DNA of 64,000 bases from Methylobacter sp. (GCF_030680395.1 NZ_JAUXVR010000041.1:186001-250000); one strand, 5' to 3'; counted from the first letter of the stretch, positions 35,792 to 45,534 are shown. The notes: generated by a model from the sequence alone, not told the origin. Translations and numbers: made by a program.

Positions 35792-36310
35792 TATGTGCAC
35801 CGCTATAGGTAATAAGCTTTTAAAGCTATTGTTAATTGCTTCATCCTTACCATTGGTAAGCCCTGGTCCGGTGTTTTTGCCGAGAAGGGCATTACGTGAC
35901 AATAAGCCGGGCAATATGATGGTCTTGAAAGCCTTGGAGAACTTGAGTCGATACAAGAGCTGGCTCCTAAACTCTTCACTGGATATGTGCCAAGTTTGCT
36001 CGACGGAATGCACTATGTCTTTGACTGCCTGAGAGATGTTTTGCTGGAGTTGCTGAGACAGCTGTTTGTTTTTCAGGGTCGCTTCACTACCCGTATCGTA
36101 ATTAAGTAAAGAGGCCAAGCCGCCTTTGGGATATCGCTTATAGTGGTTACGTATTGTTTTAAGGTCAATCATTAAAGCCTCGGCCACTTTTGTCATCGAC
36201 CAACCTGCTCCTCTCTGATAAACAATCCTGATGCGGTCGTCATAGCGTTTATTGGATTTATGACGATGCTCGGACTGTAAATCTTCGAGTTCCTAGAGGG
36301 TAAGATGATA
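35792..36310 (-). pseudogene. IS630-family transposase relic fused in frame to epsL
   Basis: Minus-strand reading gives LEDLQSEHRHKSNKRYDDRI, RIVYQRGAGWSMTKVAEAL, LKTIRNHYKRYPKGGLASLL, then VKDIVHSVEQTWHIS and LLYRLKFS. This is the order of the N-terminal helix-turn-helix region of IS630 transposases. A stop lies near 36298, and the catalytic DDE part is missing. From ATG 36196 the frame runs without a stop into epsL, so a chimeric 559-residue product is possible. Confidence 0.7.
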
Positions 36311-36407
36311 GTATAAAATTATAGAATAATTATATACTATTCATTTTATTAACACTATTACTTAAACCAAACTTTCACTAAAAACGAATATACCTTTGTT
36401 TTAACTG

Positions 36408-37301
36408 CTAAAAATCCGTCAATACAACACCGAGACATTGACTGCCTGTGTCTTGCAAAGCTTCTTTTAACAACTGCAAATCATTCATCCGGGTTTTGTG
36501 TTGTCGCACCACTAAAAGGGCGCCACCACAATTTGAGGCGATAATTTGTGCATCGATAGCCTGTTCTGCCGGCGGGGTGTCTATCAGGATTACGTCAAAT
36601 TGTGTTTGCAATTCTTGCAGACAGGTCTTTAAGCCTCTGCTGATTAATTCGACCGGATTGGGCGGCACTGTGCCTGCCGGCAAGATCGATAAATCCCGGA
36701 ACGCCGGAATTCGTGTAATAACCGTTAAATCAGCGCGCCCTGCTAACACATCCGACAGGCCATAAATACTTTGTAGCTTGAATAATGTATGCTGCCGCGG
36801 CTGTCGCAGATCGGCATCGATTAACAGGGTACGCTCGCCAAGCTGAGAAAAAACAATCGCCAGATTGGCCGCCATGAGGCTGCGCCCCTCACCACGACTG
36901 AGACTGACCAACGTCAAGGTTTTATGGATATCGTCAAACCAGCGTAGCATCAATTGTCCTCGCACCGCCCGCAACGCTTCCACCTGCATACTCATGGGCT
37001 CGTACGCGGCGACCAGTTCCCGGCTGATATTCTCTTCACTTCCAGTCAGGAATGGAAAGTCAAATTGATATGATAAGGCTTTTTGTATGTCATCATCGGT
37101 GACTAACCCGAGCTCCTTTGCGGCATCGCCAAAGAGCATGCCATTCTGTTTTTGCAAGGCGATGATACGTTCGGCATCCCGGACGCTGATTTTGCCGGCA
37201 TCAAGCAATAAAGCCCCCATCGACGCGGTATTTTGTATTTTGGTTATTTTGCTGCTCATCTTGCCGTTCATCTTGCTGTTGATTATAGTTTCTGCTTGCA
37301 T
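36408..37301 (-). CDS. epsG: EpsG-like chain-length tyrosine-kinase-type ATPase
   Basis: The 297-residue protein has an N-terminal region (LLLDAGKISVRDAERIIALQ) like the type II secretion E-N-type domain of EpsG proteins. The BY-kinase core follows: Walker A variant SRGEGRSLMAANLA near residue 135, Walker A' TLLIDADLRQP near 160, and Walker B VILIDTPP near 240. The Walker A lysine is replaced by Arg, and the protein ends at VVLTDF without a tyrosine cluster. I recall GEGRS as usual in EpsG-type members. It overlaps epsF by 1 bp (TAATG) and works as the cytoplasmic partner of the chain-length protein. Confidence 0.8.
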   Translation of the reverse strand: MQAETIINSKMNGKMSSKITKIQNTASMGALLLDAGKISVRDAERIIALQKQNGMLFGDAAKELGLVTDDDIQKALSYQFDFPFLTGSEENISRELVAAYEPMSMQVEALRAVRGQLMLRWFDDIHKTLTLVSLSRGEGRSLMAANLAIVFSQLGERTLLIDADLRQPRQHTLFKLQSIYGLSDVLAGRADLTVITRIPAFRDLSILPAGTVPPNPVELISRGLKTCLQELQTQFDVILIDTPPAEQAIDAQIIASNCGGALLVVRQHKTRMNDLQLLKEALQDTGSQCLGVVLTDF

Positions 37302-38737
37302 TATGCATTACCTCGATTATTGGAACCGTCATTGGGGCTGTCAAGATGAGGTAGCTGAGCCATCCGACTTGGCTTCGAAACCGGAAGTGAAATTACAGCA
37401 AGCACAGGAACAGTCAACAGCTCGGAAATATCAAAGGCAGATCGCACCCGACGATCCATAAACTCTGCCACTAACGCCGAACCCACGCCTAACATGCCAC
37501 CCAGAAAAACCGACAGAATCAAGTTTATCAGCACCTTGGGTTTGGCGAATTTTTGCGGCGGAACGGCGGGATTAAGGACAGCAGTATTGGTTTGGCGCAT
37601 TTCGCTTTCCATGCGGCTTTGTACCGCTCGCTGCAGGGCGGCATCGTATATCCGCTGTGCGCTTTCCACCTCACGGTTAAGCACTCTTATTTCATCATGC
37701 TGTTGTTTTAGCTCCAACACCTTGGCTTTCTGTTCAGCAAAGGCATTGGCAATTATCTTGTCATGTTGATTGGAGGAGGAAACCCCTCCTGCGATGCTGT
37801 ATAGCACCATTTTAACTTCAGACTGAACTTTCTGTTTCAGGCTATCTACTTCGGCTTTCATTTGCTTATATTGCGGATGATTTATATCGACACGCTTGGA
37901 CAATTCGGCAAATTTGGCTTCTGATTTCGCTAATTCCGACTTCAGCGATTGAATCACAGGACTGTTTAATACCTCTTGCAACGACTCTGACGATATGCCT
38001 TGCTTGAGGGTGGACGTCAGCAAATCTTTTCTGGATTGCAATTCGCTGGTGCGAGCCTGATTCTCTACCAATTGCCTTGACAGATCAGCCAGGCGAGAAC
38101 TTTCCAAATCAAGACGATCGTCAGTTGCGACGATACCGTGTTGTTGTTGATAGGTGGACAGCACCGATTGTGCATGCTCAAGATTATTTCTCAATGAAGC
38201 CATTTGCGAGTCGAACCAGTCTGCACTCAATTTGGCTGGTTGAGCCTGCAACTCAATACTGGTTTGTATGTAGCCATCGGCAAAAGCATTGGCAATATTC
38301 GCGGCCAATTGCGGATCGGAAAAAGTAAAGTCAACCTGCATCACACTGCTTTCGCGTGACGGCATGATTTCCAGATTTTTCAGCAATGATTCCGCAACCC
38401 AATCCTTGATATTGCCAATGCTACCGGCTTTTACAAAGTCTTCTTGTATTTTCGAGTCTTCGCTGAGTTTTAACTTTTCTACCACTTTGCGCGCTACATT
38501 CCGGCTACTGATGATATCGACCTGCGTCGCTATATACCCGGGCAGCAGCTGTACCGGTAAAGTCAGGCCGGTCACCGGATCGACACTGCGCTGATCAACT
38601 ACGATCGAAGTCGTGGCAACATATTGCTTGGGTAACGACAAGCTTACCCCCAAGGTTGTCATTACCGCCACCATCAATACCGACAAGACAATCGATCTGT
38701 GTGATAGGAGAATATTAATTAATTGATAAAAGTTCAT
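37301..38737 (-). CDS. epsF: EpsF-like Wzz/GNVR chain-length determinant
   Basis: The 478-residue polysaccharide co-polymerase has an N-terminal membrane helix (LSVLMVAVMTTLGVSLSL). A Wzz domain (YVATTSIVVDQRSVDP) follows, then a long periplasmic coiled coil (residues 175-375) and a terminal GNVR-type segment before a second helix (LINLILSVFLGGMLGVGSAL). The short cytoplasmic tail has no kinase domain, which is supplied by the next gene. It sets polymer length with the Wzy-type polymerase. It lies 81 bp after epsE. Confidence 0.85.
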   Translation of the reverse strand: MNFYQLINILLSHRSIVLSVLMVAVMTTLGVSLSLPKQYVATTSIVVDQRSVDPVTGLTLPVQLLPGYIATQVDIISSRNVARKVVEKLKLSEDSKIQEDFVKAGSIGNIKDWVAESLLKNLEIMPSRESSVMQVDFTFSDPQLAANIANAFADGYIQTSIELQAQPAKLSADWFDSQMASLRNNLEHAQSVLSTYQQQHGIVATDDRLDLESSRLADLSRQLVENQARTSELQSRKDLLTSTLKQGISSESLQEVLNSPVIQSLKSELAKSEAKFAELSKRVDINHPQYKQMKAEVDSLKQKVQSEVKMVLYSIAGGVSSSNQHDKIIANAFAEQKAKVLELKQQHDEIRVLNREVESAQRIYDAALQRAVQSRMESEMRQTNTAVLNPAVPPQKFAKPKVLINLILSVFLGGMLGVGSALVAEFMDRRVRSAFDISELLTVPVLAVISLPVSKPSRMAQLPHLDSPNDGSNNRGNA

Positions 38738-38818
38738 AATGTTCCGTTACGTTATTGGCTCTACCTGAGCAATCGATAAAGGCAAGATAATTAATTACCT
38801 AACATTGTTTGCCACATG

Positions 38819-39628
38819 CTAAAACCAACGTTCGCCAACATAAATCACATCATCTTTTAATACGGCGTCGCCCAGCTCTACATCAACTTCCTGCAGAGCG
38901 CCGCTTTTGTCCTTGCGTTTGATGACTATACCGTTTTCAGTACCGCGTAGCGTTAGACCGCCACCCATCGGTAAAGCTTTTACCACCGAAATATCCGGTT
39001 CAACCCGATAACCGCCCGGACGCTGTACTTCGCCATAAATATAGAACATGGGGGCCTTGGGTACATAAACCTGATCACCTTGCCGCATCTTAAAAGGCGC
39101 GATGCTTTTAACATCCTCCAGATAAACTTTTAAATCCAGTTCCTGCTTTTGCGGCTTACCCTCGACAGTACGGGTTACTATTACCTTGCTGTCGCCCATT
39201 TCGTTAATTCCTTCGGCCATGGCGATCAAATCGACTATTGAACTATCGGAGTCCAGGGGATAGCGCCCCGGCCGATTAACATAGCCCAATACCGATACCT
39301 GCTGACTGACATGATTTAACACAGTGACATTGACTTGGGCATCATGAACAAATCCCCCTTCGATTAGACGTACGGCAATAGCTTCCTCCAGTTCTATACT
39401 GGATTTTCCGTTAACGGCGACCTCACCGATGAGAGGAAAGGTAATTCGGCCATCGGCTGAAACGCGAACCTCAGTTCTTAAATCGTCATAACCGTACACA
39501 GAAATACGCAAAAGATCATCCGGACCAATGGTATAGGCTGCCATACTTTTCTGAATGGACAATACCAATAAAACCATTAGCAACAGATAACGTTTATCAA
39601 ACCAGTGTAATTTAATATTAGTAAGCAT
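38819..39628 (-). CDS. epsE: EpsE-like polysaccharide export protein (Wza family, SLBB)
   Basis: The 269-residue protein has a signal peptide (LLLMVLLVLSIQKSMAA). The Poly_export domain starts YTIGPDDLLRISVYG and has VRVSADGRITFPLIGEV. Two SLBB-type beta-grasp domains follow (VSVLGYVNRPGRYPL and YIYGEVQRPGGYRV). No lipobox Cys is visible, so unlike Wza it may be soluble or associated with the membrane through partners such as EpsL. It overlaps the initiating transferase gene by 11 bp. Function: periplasmic/outer-membrane conduit for EPS. Confidence 0.87.
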   Translation of the reverse strand: MLTNIKLHWFDKRYLLLMVLLVLSIQKSMAAYTIGPDDLLRISVYGYDDLRTEVRVSADGRITFPLIGEVAVNGKSSIELEEAIAVRLIEGGFVHDAQVNVTVLNHVSQQVSVLGYVNRPGRYPLDSDSSIVDLIAMAEGINEMGDSKVIVTRTVEGKPQKQELDLKVYLEDVKSIAPFKMRQGDQVYVPKAPMFYIYGEVQRPGGYRVEPDISVVKALPMGGGLTLRGTENGIVIKRKDKSGALQEVDVELGDAVLKDDVIYVGERWF

Positions 39629-40700
39629 TTTTATCCCTGATGACCACGCTGATAGTTTTAAATATGATCAATAAGTCGAGAAATAATGACCAGTTGCGCA
39701 GGTAGTCGAGATCGTAATCAATCCGGGCCTGCATCTTTTCCAGAACATCGGTTTCACCGCGAAAACCGTTGATCTGCGCCCAGCCGGTAATGCCGGGCTT
39801 TACCTTATGCCTGATCATGTATCCTTTGATCAGGCTGCGGTACATTTCATTATGACTGATAGCATGCGGCCTGGGACCGACAACGCTCATGTGCCCCTGT
39901 AATACATTGATAAACTGCGGTAACTCATCCAGAGATGTTTTTCTTAAAAAACCACCCAGCCGAGTGATTCTAGGATCATTTCGGGTTGCCTGGTTAACCT
40001 GTTCATTGTCTTCCATCACCGTCATGCTACGAAATTTATAAACCACAATTTCCTTGCCATCTAATCCATAACGACGCTGTTTGAATAGTACCGGCCCGGG
40101 TGAGCTGAGCTTTATGCCAATGGCAATCAACAACATCAACGGTGCAATCAATAGCAAAATAAACAGCGATAACACCACATCGCTGATCCGTTTAATTATG
40201 CTGTTGATGCCGACAAACGGGCTTTCGCATATTGCCACTATGGGAATGCCGTCTATAGTACTGATGTTGGCCTGAATTAAATCAAACGAAACTATATCGG
40301 GTACAAAGTAAATTGATGCGGTGGTATCGCGTAATTCATCCAGTAACGCCATAACCCGCGGCTGTGCGGACAAGGGCAAAGCGATATAAATGTGCTGAAC
40401 ATTATAGGTTTTAACAAATTCAGCAGCCGATGCAATACTGCCAAGCAGCGTTTCCGGCTGATGTTGCTTGTCTTCCGATAAGCGTTCCGACCAACGATCA
40501 TCAAAAAATCCCATACAGCCCACTCTCAATAGCGGATTTTGCCTAAATTTATGGGTTAATTTACGGCTTAAATCGCTAAGCCCGACAATAACTGCACGGG
40601 ATGTCTCACCTTTGGTAAAAGGCCATCGCTGTAACACTAAGCTAGCCATGGAATTCTTCCAAAAGACTTTATTGAATTCTAAATCTATGCTGTTAATCAT
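39618..40700 (-). CDS. epsB: EpsB-like undecaprenyl-phosphate sugar phosphotransferase, N-terminally short
   Basis: The 360-residue protein contains the CoA-binding-like middle domain (RAVIVGLSDLSRKLTHKF) and a complete catalytic PGT domain. The latter has one membrane segment (VVLSLFILLLIAPLMLLIAI), then SPGPVLFKQRRYGLDGK, KFRSM, LRKTSLDELPQ, VGPRPHAI and KPGITGWAQING. Family members of the WcaJ/EpsB type are about 460 residues with four extra N-terminal helices. Here these are missing and no start exists upstream before a stop near 40790. The catalytic part is intact, so it may still start EPS synthesis by moving a sugar-1-phosphate to undecaprenyl phosphate. First gene of the eps group. 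Confidence 0.85.
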   Translation of the reverse strand: MINSIDLEFNKVFWKNSMASLVLQRWPFTKGETSRAVIVGLSDLSRKLTHKFRQNPLLRVGCMGFFDDRWSERLSEDKQHQPETLLGSIASAAEFVKTYNVQHIYIALPLSAQPRVMALLDELRDTTASIYFVPDIVSFDLIQANISTIDGIPIVAICESPFVGINSIIKRISDVVLSLFILLLIAPLMLLIAIGIKLSSPGPVLFKQRRYGLDGKEIVVYKFRSMTVMEDNEQVNQATRNDPRITRLGGFLRKTSLDELPQFINVLQGHMSVVGPRPHAISHNEMYRSLIKGYMIRHKVKPGITGWAQINGFRGETDVLEKMQARIDYDLDYLRNWSLFLDLLIIFKTISVVIRDKNAY

Positions 40701-41364
40701 AATAAATGACCAGTAAAAGCGACAATGACATAACTCAAAACAACCATCTTCAACTCGTGTATGAGTTATTATTCAAAGAACCTGAATTCCATGTCAGCCC
40801 TCCCTCTCCTGCACAGCACCGATCAACTACGAACGAGCTTATAGACAACAAAACCAAGACATCCGCTTTAATACATTTCATGATGAACTCCTAAAAGGAT
40901 TATGAAAGAAATTTGCTTTACATCGACCAATCAATTTAAAACAGGCTTAGACTGTAATTTAATGATAAATCCAGTCCGATATTGATGATGCAAACACCTC
41001 TATGTCCTAAAAATAAGTTGGTCCGTTGGAAAAATAGAAACAGCTTCAGGTTATAGGAAACAAACCATGTGAACAATTAGTAGAAACACCTAACGGCTTT
41101 CATATGCTTAACCTCTGACTCACTGCAACAGAGTGTCAATCCCTGATCACGGGGTATTACATTTTTCAGGCGAAAAGTTAAATGTTAGCTGCATTATTGG
41201 GTGTCCGTTGTCAGCAAACACAGCACTAAACTAAAAACGTATGACAACATTGAATCAATGGAAAAATGAACCTGCCACATGCTTTTGGAGCGCAAGACTT
41301 CATTTTCCCCGCTTGCTAAATCTTGAGTTAAACGCGCATCTGCAGGGGATACACACTAAATTAA
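40701..41364. other. Upstream region of the eps genes, no gene
   Basis: No supported gene. It should hold the leftward eps promoter. In-frame codons continue upstream of epsB only to a stop near 40790, with no ATG. The missing N-terminal helices of EpsB may have been lost from here. Confidence 0.4.
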
Positions 41365-41830
41365 ATGACGAGTCATTGCTATATCGCTAAATACTTAGAA
41401 ACGCTGGTTAAAATCTTGCCGACGGCGGGTAAATCTGTAGTTTGCAGTCGCATGAAATACTTTCAGGAAATCGTCTGTCCCAAGTGTGGCAGCAACCACA
41501 TGGCAAGTCAGGTCGCACAGAGCGTTATTGATGTAATGAGGATGGCTCAATCAAGATATTCCTTCTTGACTATCGTTATAAAGCTTACGTACAGAATCAA
41601 TCGCCAAGTGATGGAGATGACGATCAATGGCAGCGGTATTCGTAAAATACGGAGGCGGGTATGGGGGAATTAACAAAAACAGTACGCTAAAAAGCAAGCC
41701 CTGTTTACACAGGCAAACCTTATAGTTACGCTGGTTGCGTCAGATAATATGGAGGACAGGCAGCCTTCTTTGAAGCCGAAATGGACGAACACAAGCATTG
41801 ACTCATCAGCTTTACCGAATGTAATGAATA
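41365..41830 (+). pseudogene. IS1-family transposase relic
   Basis: The plus frame contains KYFQEIVCPKCGSNHM (zinc ribbon), then SRYSFLTI and NRQVMEMTINGSGIRKIRR. This is the order and wording of IS1-type InsA proteins, where a CPxCGS ribbon is followed by a QQxxxMAxNGSGIRDTxR helix-turn-helix. Near 41775 the DNA reads EAEMDE, recalling the start of the catalytic part. Frameshifts and stops break it; no inverted ends were found. Confidence 0.6.
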
Positions 41831-41910
41831 TACTTATTGCTCTTAATAAAACCTAATAAACCACTGTAAAATAAAAGTTTTATCGACATGAAAAAGAAGT
41901 ATTGAGTTAA

Positions 41911-42957
41911 TCAAAACCCATCATTATTCATAATATCATTCCCCAAAAACATCGCATCTCCATAGCTGAAGAATCGATAAGAGCGGTCAATAGCGTGGCT
42001 GTAAGCATTCATAATATGCTCATAACCGGCAAACGCCGAAACCAGCATCAATAAGGTAGACTCGGGAAGGTGAAAGTTGGTCAACATCGCATCGACCGAT
42101 TTGAATTGATAGCCGGGAGTAATAAACAAGTCGGTATCACCAAAACCGGCCTCAAGTTGGCCGCTTCCGGATGCCGATTCCAACGCCCTGACCGCCGTCG
42201 TGCCTATGGCGATAACCCGTCCTCCTCTTGCTCTGGCTTGCTGAACGGCCGCTACCGTCTCCGGCAGCACGGCAAAATATTCCTTGTGCATTAAATGTTC
42301 GGATAACTCTTCCACCCTGACCGGCTGAAAAGTACCGCTGCCGACATGCAAGGTCACAAAAGCGCTTTGCACACCTTTGGCTTTAAGTTTTTCCATCATG
42401 ATTTGATCAAAATGCAGACCTGCGGTAGGCGCGGCAACAGCTCCCGCCTCTCTGGCAAAAACCGTCTGATAGCGGGTTAGATCGGATTGATCATCCTCAC
42501 GGGTAATATAAGGCGGCAACGGAATGTGGCCGATTTGCTCCAATAATGCGAGCAAACTGTTGTCGCCTTTAAATTCCAGCTGAAACAGATCGTCCGCCCT
42601 GCCCAATACTTCGCAGCAATAGCCCTTATCCAACTCTATTAAGGTACCGGCTTTCGACGACTTGCTTGATCTGACATGAGCAATAGCACGATGGTCATCC
42701 AGAATACGCTCGATAAGAATCTCAACCTTGCCGCCGCTTTGTTTTTTGCCAAACAATCTAGCCGGAATCACTTTGGTATCATTAAAAACCAACACGTCAC
42801 GCTGATCGATTAAATCGATAAAATCGATAAATTGCCGGTCAGCTATTCGTCCGACGTTCCGCTCCATACATAACAGACGACTTGCATCGCGCTCTGCCAA
42901 GGGTTTTTGCGCGATTAGCGCTTCAGGCAACTGGTAATTAAAATCACTTTTTTTCAT
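41911..42957 (-). CDS. queA: S-adenosylmethionine:tRNA ribosyltransferase-isomerase QueA
   Basis: The 348-residue protein matches QueA throughout: [20 protein letters not shown] at the start, [59 protein letters not shown] and [17 protein letters not shown]. It transfers and rearranges the ribosyl part of SAM to preQ1-modified tRNA to give epoxyqueuosine. Length is normal. It is divergent from tRNA-Leu, 89 bp away. Housekeeping gene marking the end of the EPS region. Confidence 0.97.
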   Translation of the reverse strand: MKKSDFNYQLPEALIAQKPLAERDASRLLCMERNVGRIADRQFIDFIDLIDQRDVLVFNDTKVIPARLFGKKQSGGKVEILIERILDDHRAIAHVRSSKSSKAGTLIELDKGYCCEVLGRADDLFQLEFKGDNSLLALLEQIGHIPLPPYITREDDQSDLTRYQTVFAREAGAVAAPTAGLHFDQIMMEKLKAKGVQSAFVTLHVGSGTFQPVRVEELSEHLMHKEYFAVLPETVAAVQQARARGGRVIAIGTTAVRALESASGSGQLEAGFGDTDLFITPGYQFKSVDAMLTNFHLPESTLLMLVSAFAGYEHIMNAYSHAIDRSYRFFSYGDAMFLGNDIMNNDGF

Positions 42958-43029
42958 AGCGGGCGATATTATCAGGTTAAGCTTTTAAATACACATTAAA
43001 AAAAACTAGCATTATGGATAAACGTTGCC

Positions 43030-43035
43030 TATAAT
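43030..43035 (+). promoter_or_regulatory. -10 box of the tRNA-Leu promoter
   Basis: A perfect TATAAT lies 11 bp before the mature tRNA 5' end, the usual distance for a stable RNA promoter. The -35 region is weak (around 43006-43012, ctagcat). Confidence 0.65.
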
Positions 43036-43046
43036 GCACGTTCTTT

Positions 43047-43133
43047 GCCGGGGTGGCGGAACTGGTAGACGCGCCGGATTCAAAATCCGGTTGGGGTGAC
43101 TCAGTGCCGGTTCGATTCCGGCCCTCGGTACCA
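43047..43133 (+). tRNA. tRNA-Leu (anticodon CAA)
   Basis: The 87-nt gene starts GCCGGGGTGGCGGAACTGG. The anticodon stem CCGGA/TCCGG holds the loop TTCAAAA, so the anticodon is CAA (leucine, UUG). A long variable arm (TTGGGGTGACTCAGT), T-loop GGTTCGATTCC and encoded CCA are present. Position 1 pairs with position 72 as G-U. The 3' part is duplicated at 50688, showing that the tRNA is the attachment site of the island. Confidence 0.95.
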
Positions 43134-43206
43134 AACATTGGTTCAGAGCCGTGCAAAGAACTACAAAAACCCGCAAGTCATAAGGCTTCGCGGGTTTTTT
43201 ATTGTC
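43111..43206 (+). repeat. Left attachment repeat (attL)
   Basis: 96 bp covering the tRNA T-arm, 3' end and following terminator recur at 50688-50782 with one base deleted and a few substitutions. These direct repeats bound the island and correspond to the recombination site used by the adjacent integrase. Confidence 0.88.
43165..43200 (+). terminator. Rho-independent terminator after tRNA-Leu
   Basis: AAAAACCCGCAAG pairs with CTTCGCGGGTTTTTT across a short loop, with one bulged base, followed by a T-run. It ends the tRNA transcript. The copy at the right end of the island has a better-paired stem. Confidence 0.85.
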
Positions 43207-43246
43207 CAGCGAAATGCAACCAAATACAGCGGTATTCATCCAAAAG

Positions 43247-43268
43247 TATGTCCTTTATTATGTCCTTT
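43247..43268 (+). repeat. Left paired arm-type repeats
   Basis: TATGTCCTTT occurs twice, at 43247-43256 and 43259-43268, a 12-bp period, 40 bp inside the left att repeat and before the integrase gene. An equal pair with the same period and orientation lies inside the right end at 50618-50639. These fit arm-type binding sites of the integrase. Confidence 0.7.
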
Positions 43269-43310
43269 GCTATAGTGCTTAAAAAAAGGATATAAATTAA
43301 AGGGTATAAA

Positions 43311-44564
43311 ATGGCTAAGAATATCAATAAAGATGTGGTCTACAAGTCGGCCAAGTCTAAAGAAAAAGATTACATGCTTAATGATGGTGAGGGCCTGTAT
43401 TTGTTTGTTGGTAAAACCGGCGCTAAGTTGTGGCGGTTTATTTATACGTTTGACAGAAAACAAAAGAAACTCGCTCTTGGTGGTTACCCCGGTATTACTT
43501 TAGAAGCAGCCCGAGACAAAGCAGAAAAAGCGCGTGACAATATCACCAAGGGCAACGACCCCGGAGAGATCAGAAGCGAAGATAAAAAAGCGCGGCAACT
43601 CTTAGCATCAAATAAAGAGCGATTAGCTGAAGGCCTGCCGATACTAAACAGTTTTAAACATATCACCCTAGAATGGTTAAGCTCTATTGAGCACCTGACA
43701 AAAGCAACCACTCAAACCAAGAAAACATCAAGACTTGAACGCCTAGCCTTTCCTTTAATTGGCGACATGGCTATCAATCAGATTAAATCATCCGACGTAC
43801 TGGCCGTCATTAAACCCGTAATAGATAAAAAACAGCTTGAGACAGCTCACAGACTACACAGCGAAATAAGCGCCATTTTTGCTTATGCCATTGTTCATAA
43901 CTTCACTGATTACGACCCCGCTCAACCTGTAGCCAAACAGATACCCGCTCAAAAACCCAAACACAGAGCTGCTATCATAGACCCTAACTTGTTTGGGCAA
44001 TTGCTCAGGGACATAAATAACTACAACGGCACCTTTGTTGTACAGTTAGCCTTTCGATTTTCACCGCTGGTCTTTCAACGACCTGGAGAGATACGTCAAT
44101 TATTATGGTCAGATATTGACCTCGTAGCGCGTGAATGGCGACCTTATATTAGCAAGACTGACTTCTATCACATTGTGCCTCTGTCCTCTCAAGCTGTCAG
44201 CATACTGGAAGCAATCAAACCGCTAACAGGTACAGGTCAATATGTTTTTCCGTCTAGTCGTGGTGATGGTCGGCCTATGTCAGATGGTACGATTAGAACG
44301 GCGTTAAAGTCGCTAGGTTATGATTCCGATGTAATGACCGCGCACGGATTTAGGACAACAGCCTCAACGCTTCTTAATGAGCAGGGATGGAGTCCTGACG
44401 CAATCGAAAGGCAACTAGCACACGCTCCAAGAGATCATGTTAGGGCCGCTTACAACAGGGCGCAATATCTTGAAGAACGTAGACGGATGATGCAAAGCTG
44501 GGCTGATTACCTGGACAGCTTAAAGAATGGCGCGCAAGTGATACCATTTAAGAAGATCGGGTAA
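43311..44564 (+). CDS. Tyrosine-recombinase integrase (P4 type)
   Basis: The 417-residue protein has the N-terminal DUF4102-type domain with LNDGEGLYLFVGKTGAKLW and KLALGGYPGITLEAARDKA, a core-binding domain (residues 120-210), and a catalytic domain. The catalytic domain shows the first Arg in FQRPGEIRQLLW, HGFRTTAST (H-x-x-R), the HAPR box and the nucleophile Tyr in RAAYNRAQYLEE. It catalyses insertion and excision of the island at the tRNA-Leu 3' end. AAGGG lies upstream of the ATG. It appears intact. Confidence 0.95.
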   Translation: MAKNINKDVVYKSAKSKEKDYMLNDGEGLYLFVGKTGAKLWRFIYTFDRKQKKLALGGYPGITLEAARDKAEKARDNITKGNDPGEIRSEDKKARQLLASNKERLAEGLPILNSFKHITLEWLSSIEHLTKATTQTKKTSRLERLAFPLIGDMAINQIKSSDVLAVIKPVIDKKQLETAHRLHSEISAIFAYAIVHNFTDYDPAQPVAKQIPAQKPKHRAAIIDPNLFGQLLRDINNYNGTFVVQLAFRFSPLVFQRPGEIRQLLWSDIDLVAREWRPYISKTDFYHIVPLSSQAVSILEAIKPLTGTGQYVFPSSRGDGRPMSDGTIRTALKSLGYDSDVMTAHGFRTTASTLLNEQGWSPDAIERQLAHAPRDHVRAAYNRAQYLEERRRMMQSWADYLDSLKNGAQVIPFKKIG

Positions 44565-44708
44565 ATCCGCTAACAACCAAGAACTACTAAATTAACACCT
44601 GATACAATCAAATTAACCGGATAGCTCGACGGAGCAATAAGCAGGATTCGTTGCCCTGTTTCCGGTTATTCCTGCTTAACGCACTTCACTTTAACTAGGT
44701 ACTTTTTT

Positions 44709-45377
44709 ATGTTGGTCATGTATAGAGGATGGGGCTGTTTTGATTATGAATTAGATATTGATGCCATGAATGTATGTACAAGCAAGGACTGGGAAATCGG
44801 CGAAAGATGGCGCGAACCTGAACAATGGGTGGAAGCCTGTGTATTTGAGCTAACAAAACATAATGAAAGTGAGATTGCAGCTCGGGGAGAATCAAACGTT
44901 GAATACCTATTGCTATCTGAACACTCATACCTTGATGAAATGGAACTGAATTTTCCTTATTCGAATAAGAAAGATATTCGATTTTACTTGTGCGAGGATG
45001 AGCCAGCATATGCAAACGGCTACTATCAACGACGCGAACAAAAAACGTTTCCGTATGCAATTGGTGACATCTTTGAAGCTGCGTGCATTGGCAATGTACC
45101 GAAAAAGCAGACCGAAACCGAATTAAACAACTTATTAATGCCGCCAGCATATCTTAATCCAAATCATCCCACGTTCAGTTTAGAACTAGATATTGCTATC
45201 AAGGCCTGGACTGCTGTTCTTGAATGTAATCCTGACAAGCCAAAACAGGGTAGCCGAAGGAAGTTTATAGCAGAATGGCTAGAAAAACATCATTCGACAT
45301 TAACTGAAGAAGCAAAAAATCGCATAATCACTTTGCTGAATCCAGATAAAAACGGCGGCGCTCCTAAATCTATTTAG
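44709..45377 (+). CDS. Uncharacterised island protein, 222 residues
   Basis: I do not recognise the family. The protein is soluble, acidic and rich in Trp/Glu at the N-terminus (MYRGWGCFDYELDIDAMN, ERWREPEQWVEACVFEL). The C-terminal helical part (RRKFIAEWLEKHHSTLT) includes a segment typical of small helical domains in island-borne proteins. It lies between the integrase and the AlpA regulator in the same orientation. No DNA-binding or catalytic motif is evident. Confidence 0.7.
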   Translation: MLVMYRGWGCFDYELDIDAMNVCTSKDWEIGERWREPEQWVEACVFELTKHNESEIAARGESNVEYLLLSEHSYLDEMELNFPYSNKKDIRFYLCEDEPAYANGYYQRREQKTFPYAIGDIFEAACIGNVPKKQTETELNNLLMPPAYLNPNHPTFSLELDIAIKAWTAVLECNPDKPKQGSRRKFIAEWLEKHHSTLTEEAKNRIITLLNPDKNGGAPKSI

Positions 45378-45534
45378 AAAACCTACCCACCCAACAAAGC
45401 CATATAAAACAAGGCTTACAGAGAACTTGCCCACCTAAAAACCATAAACATCTGGAACTGTTCCAGCTATTCATAAGCAAAAATATTCCCATAATAGACA
45501 ACCATGTTAACTAAGCACAGAGGAGTGCAACAAC

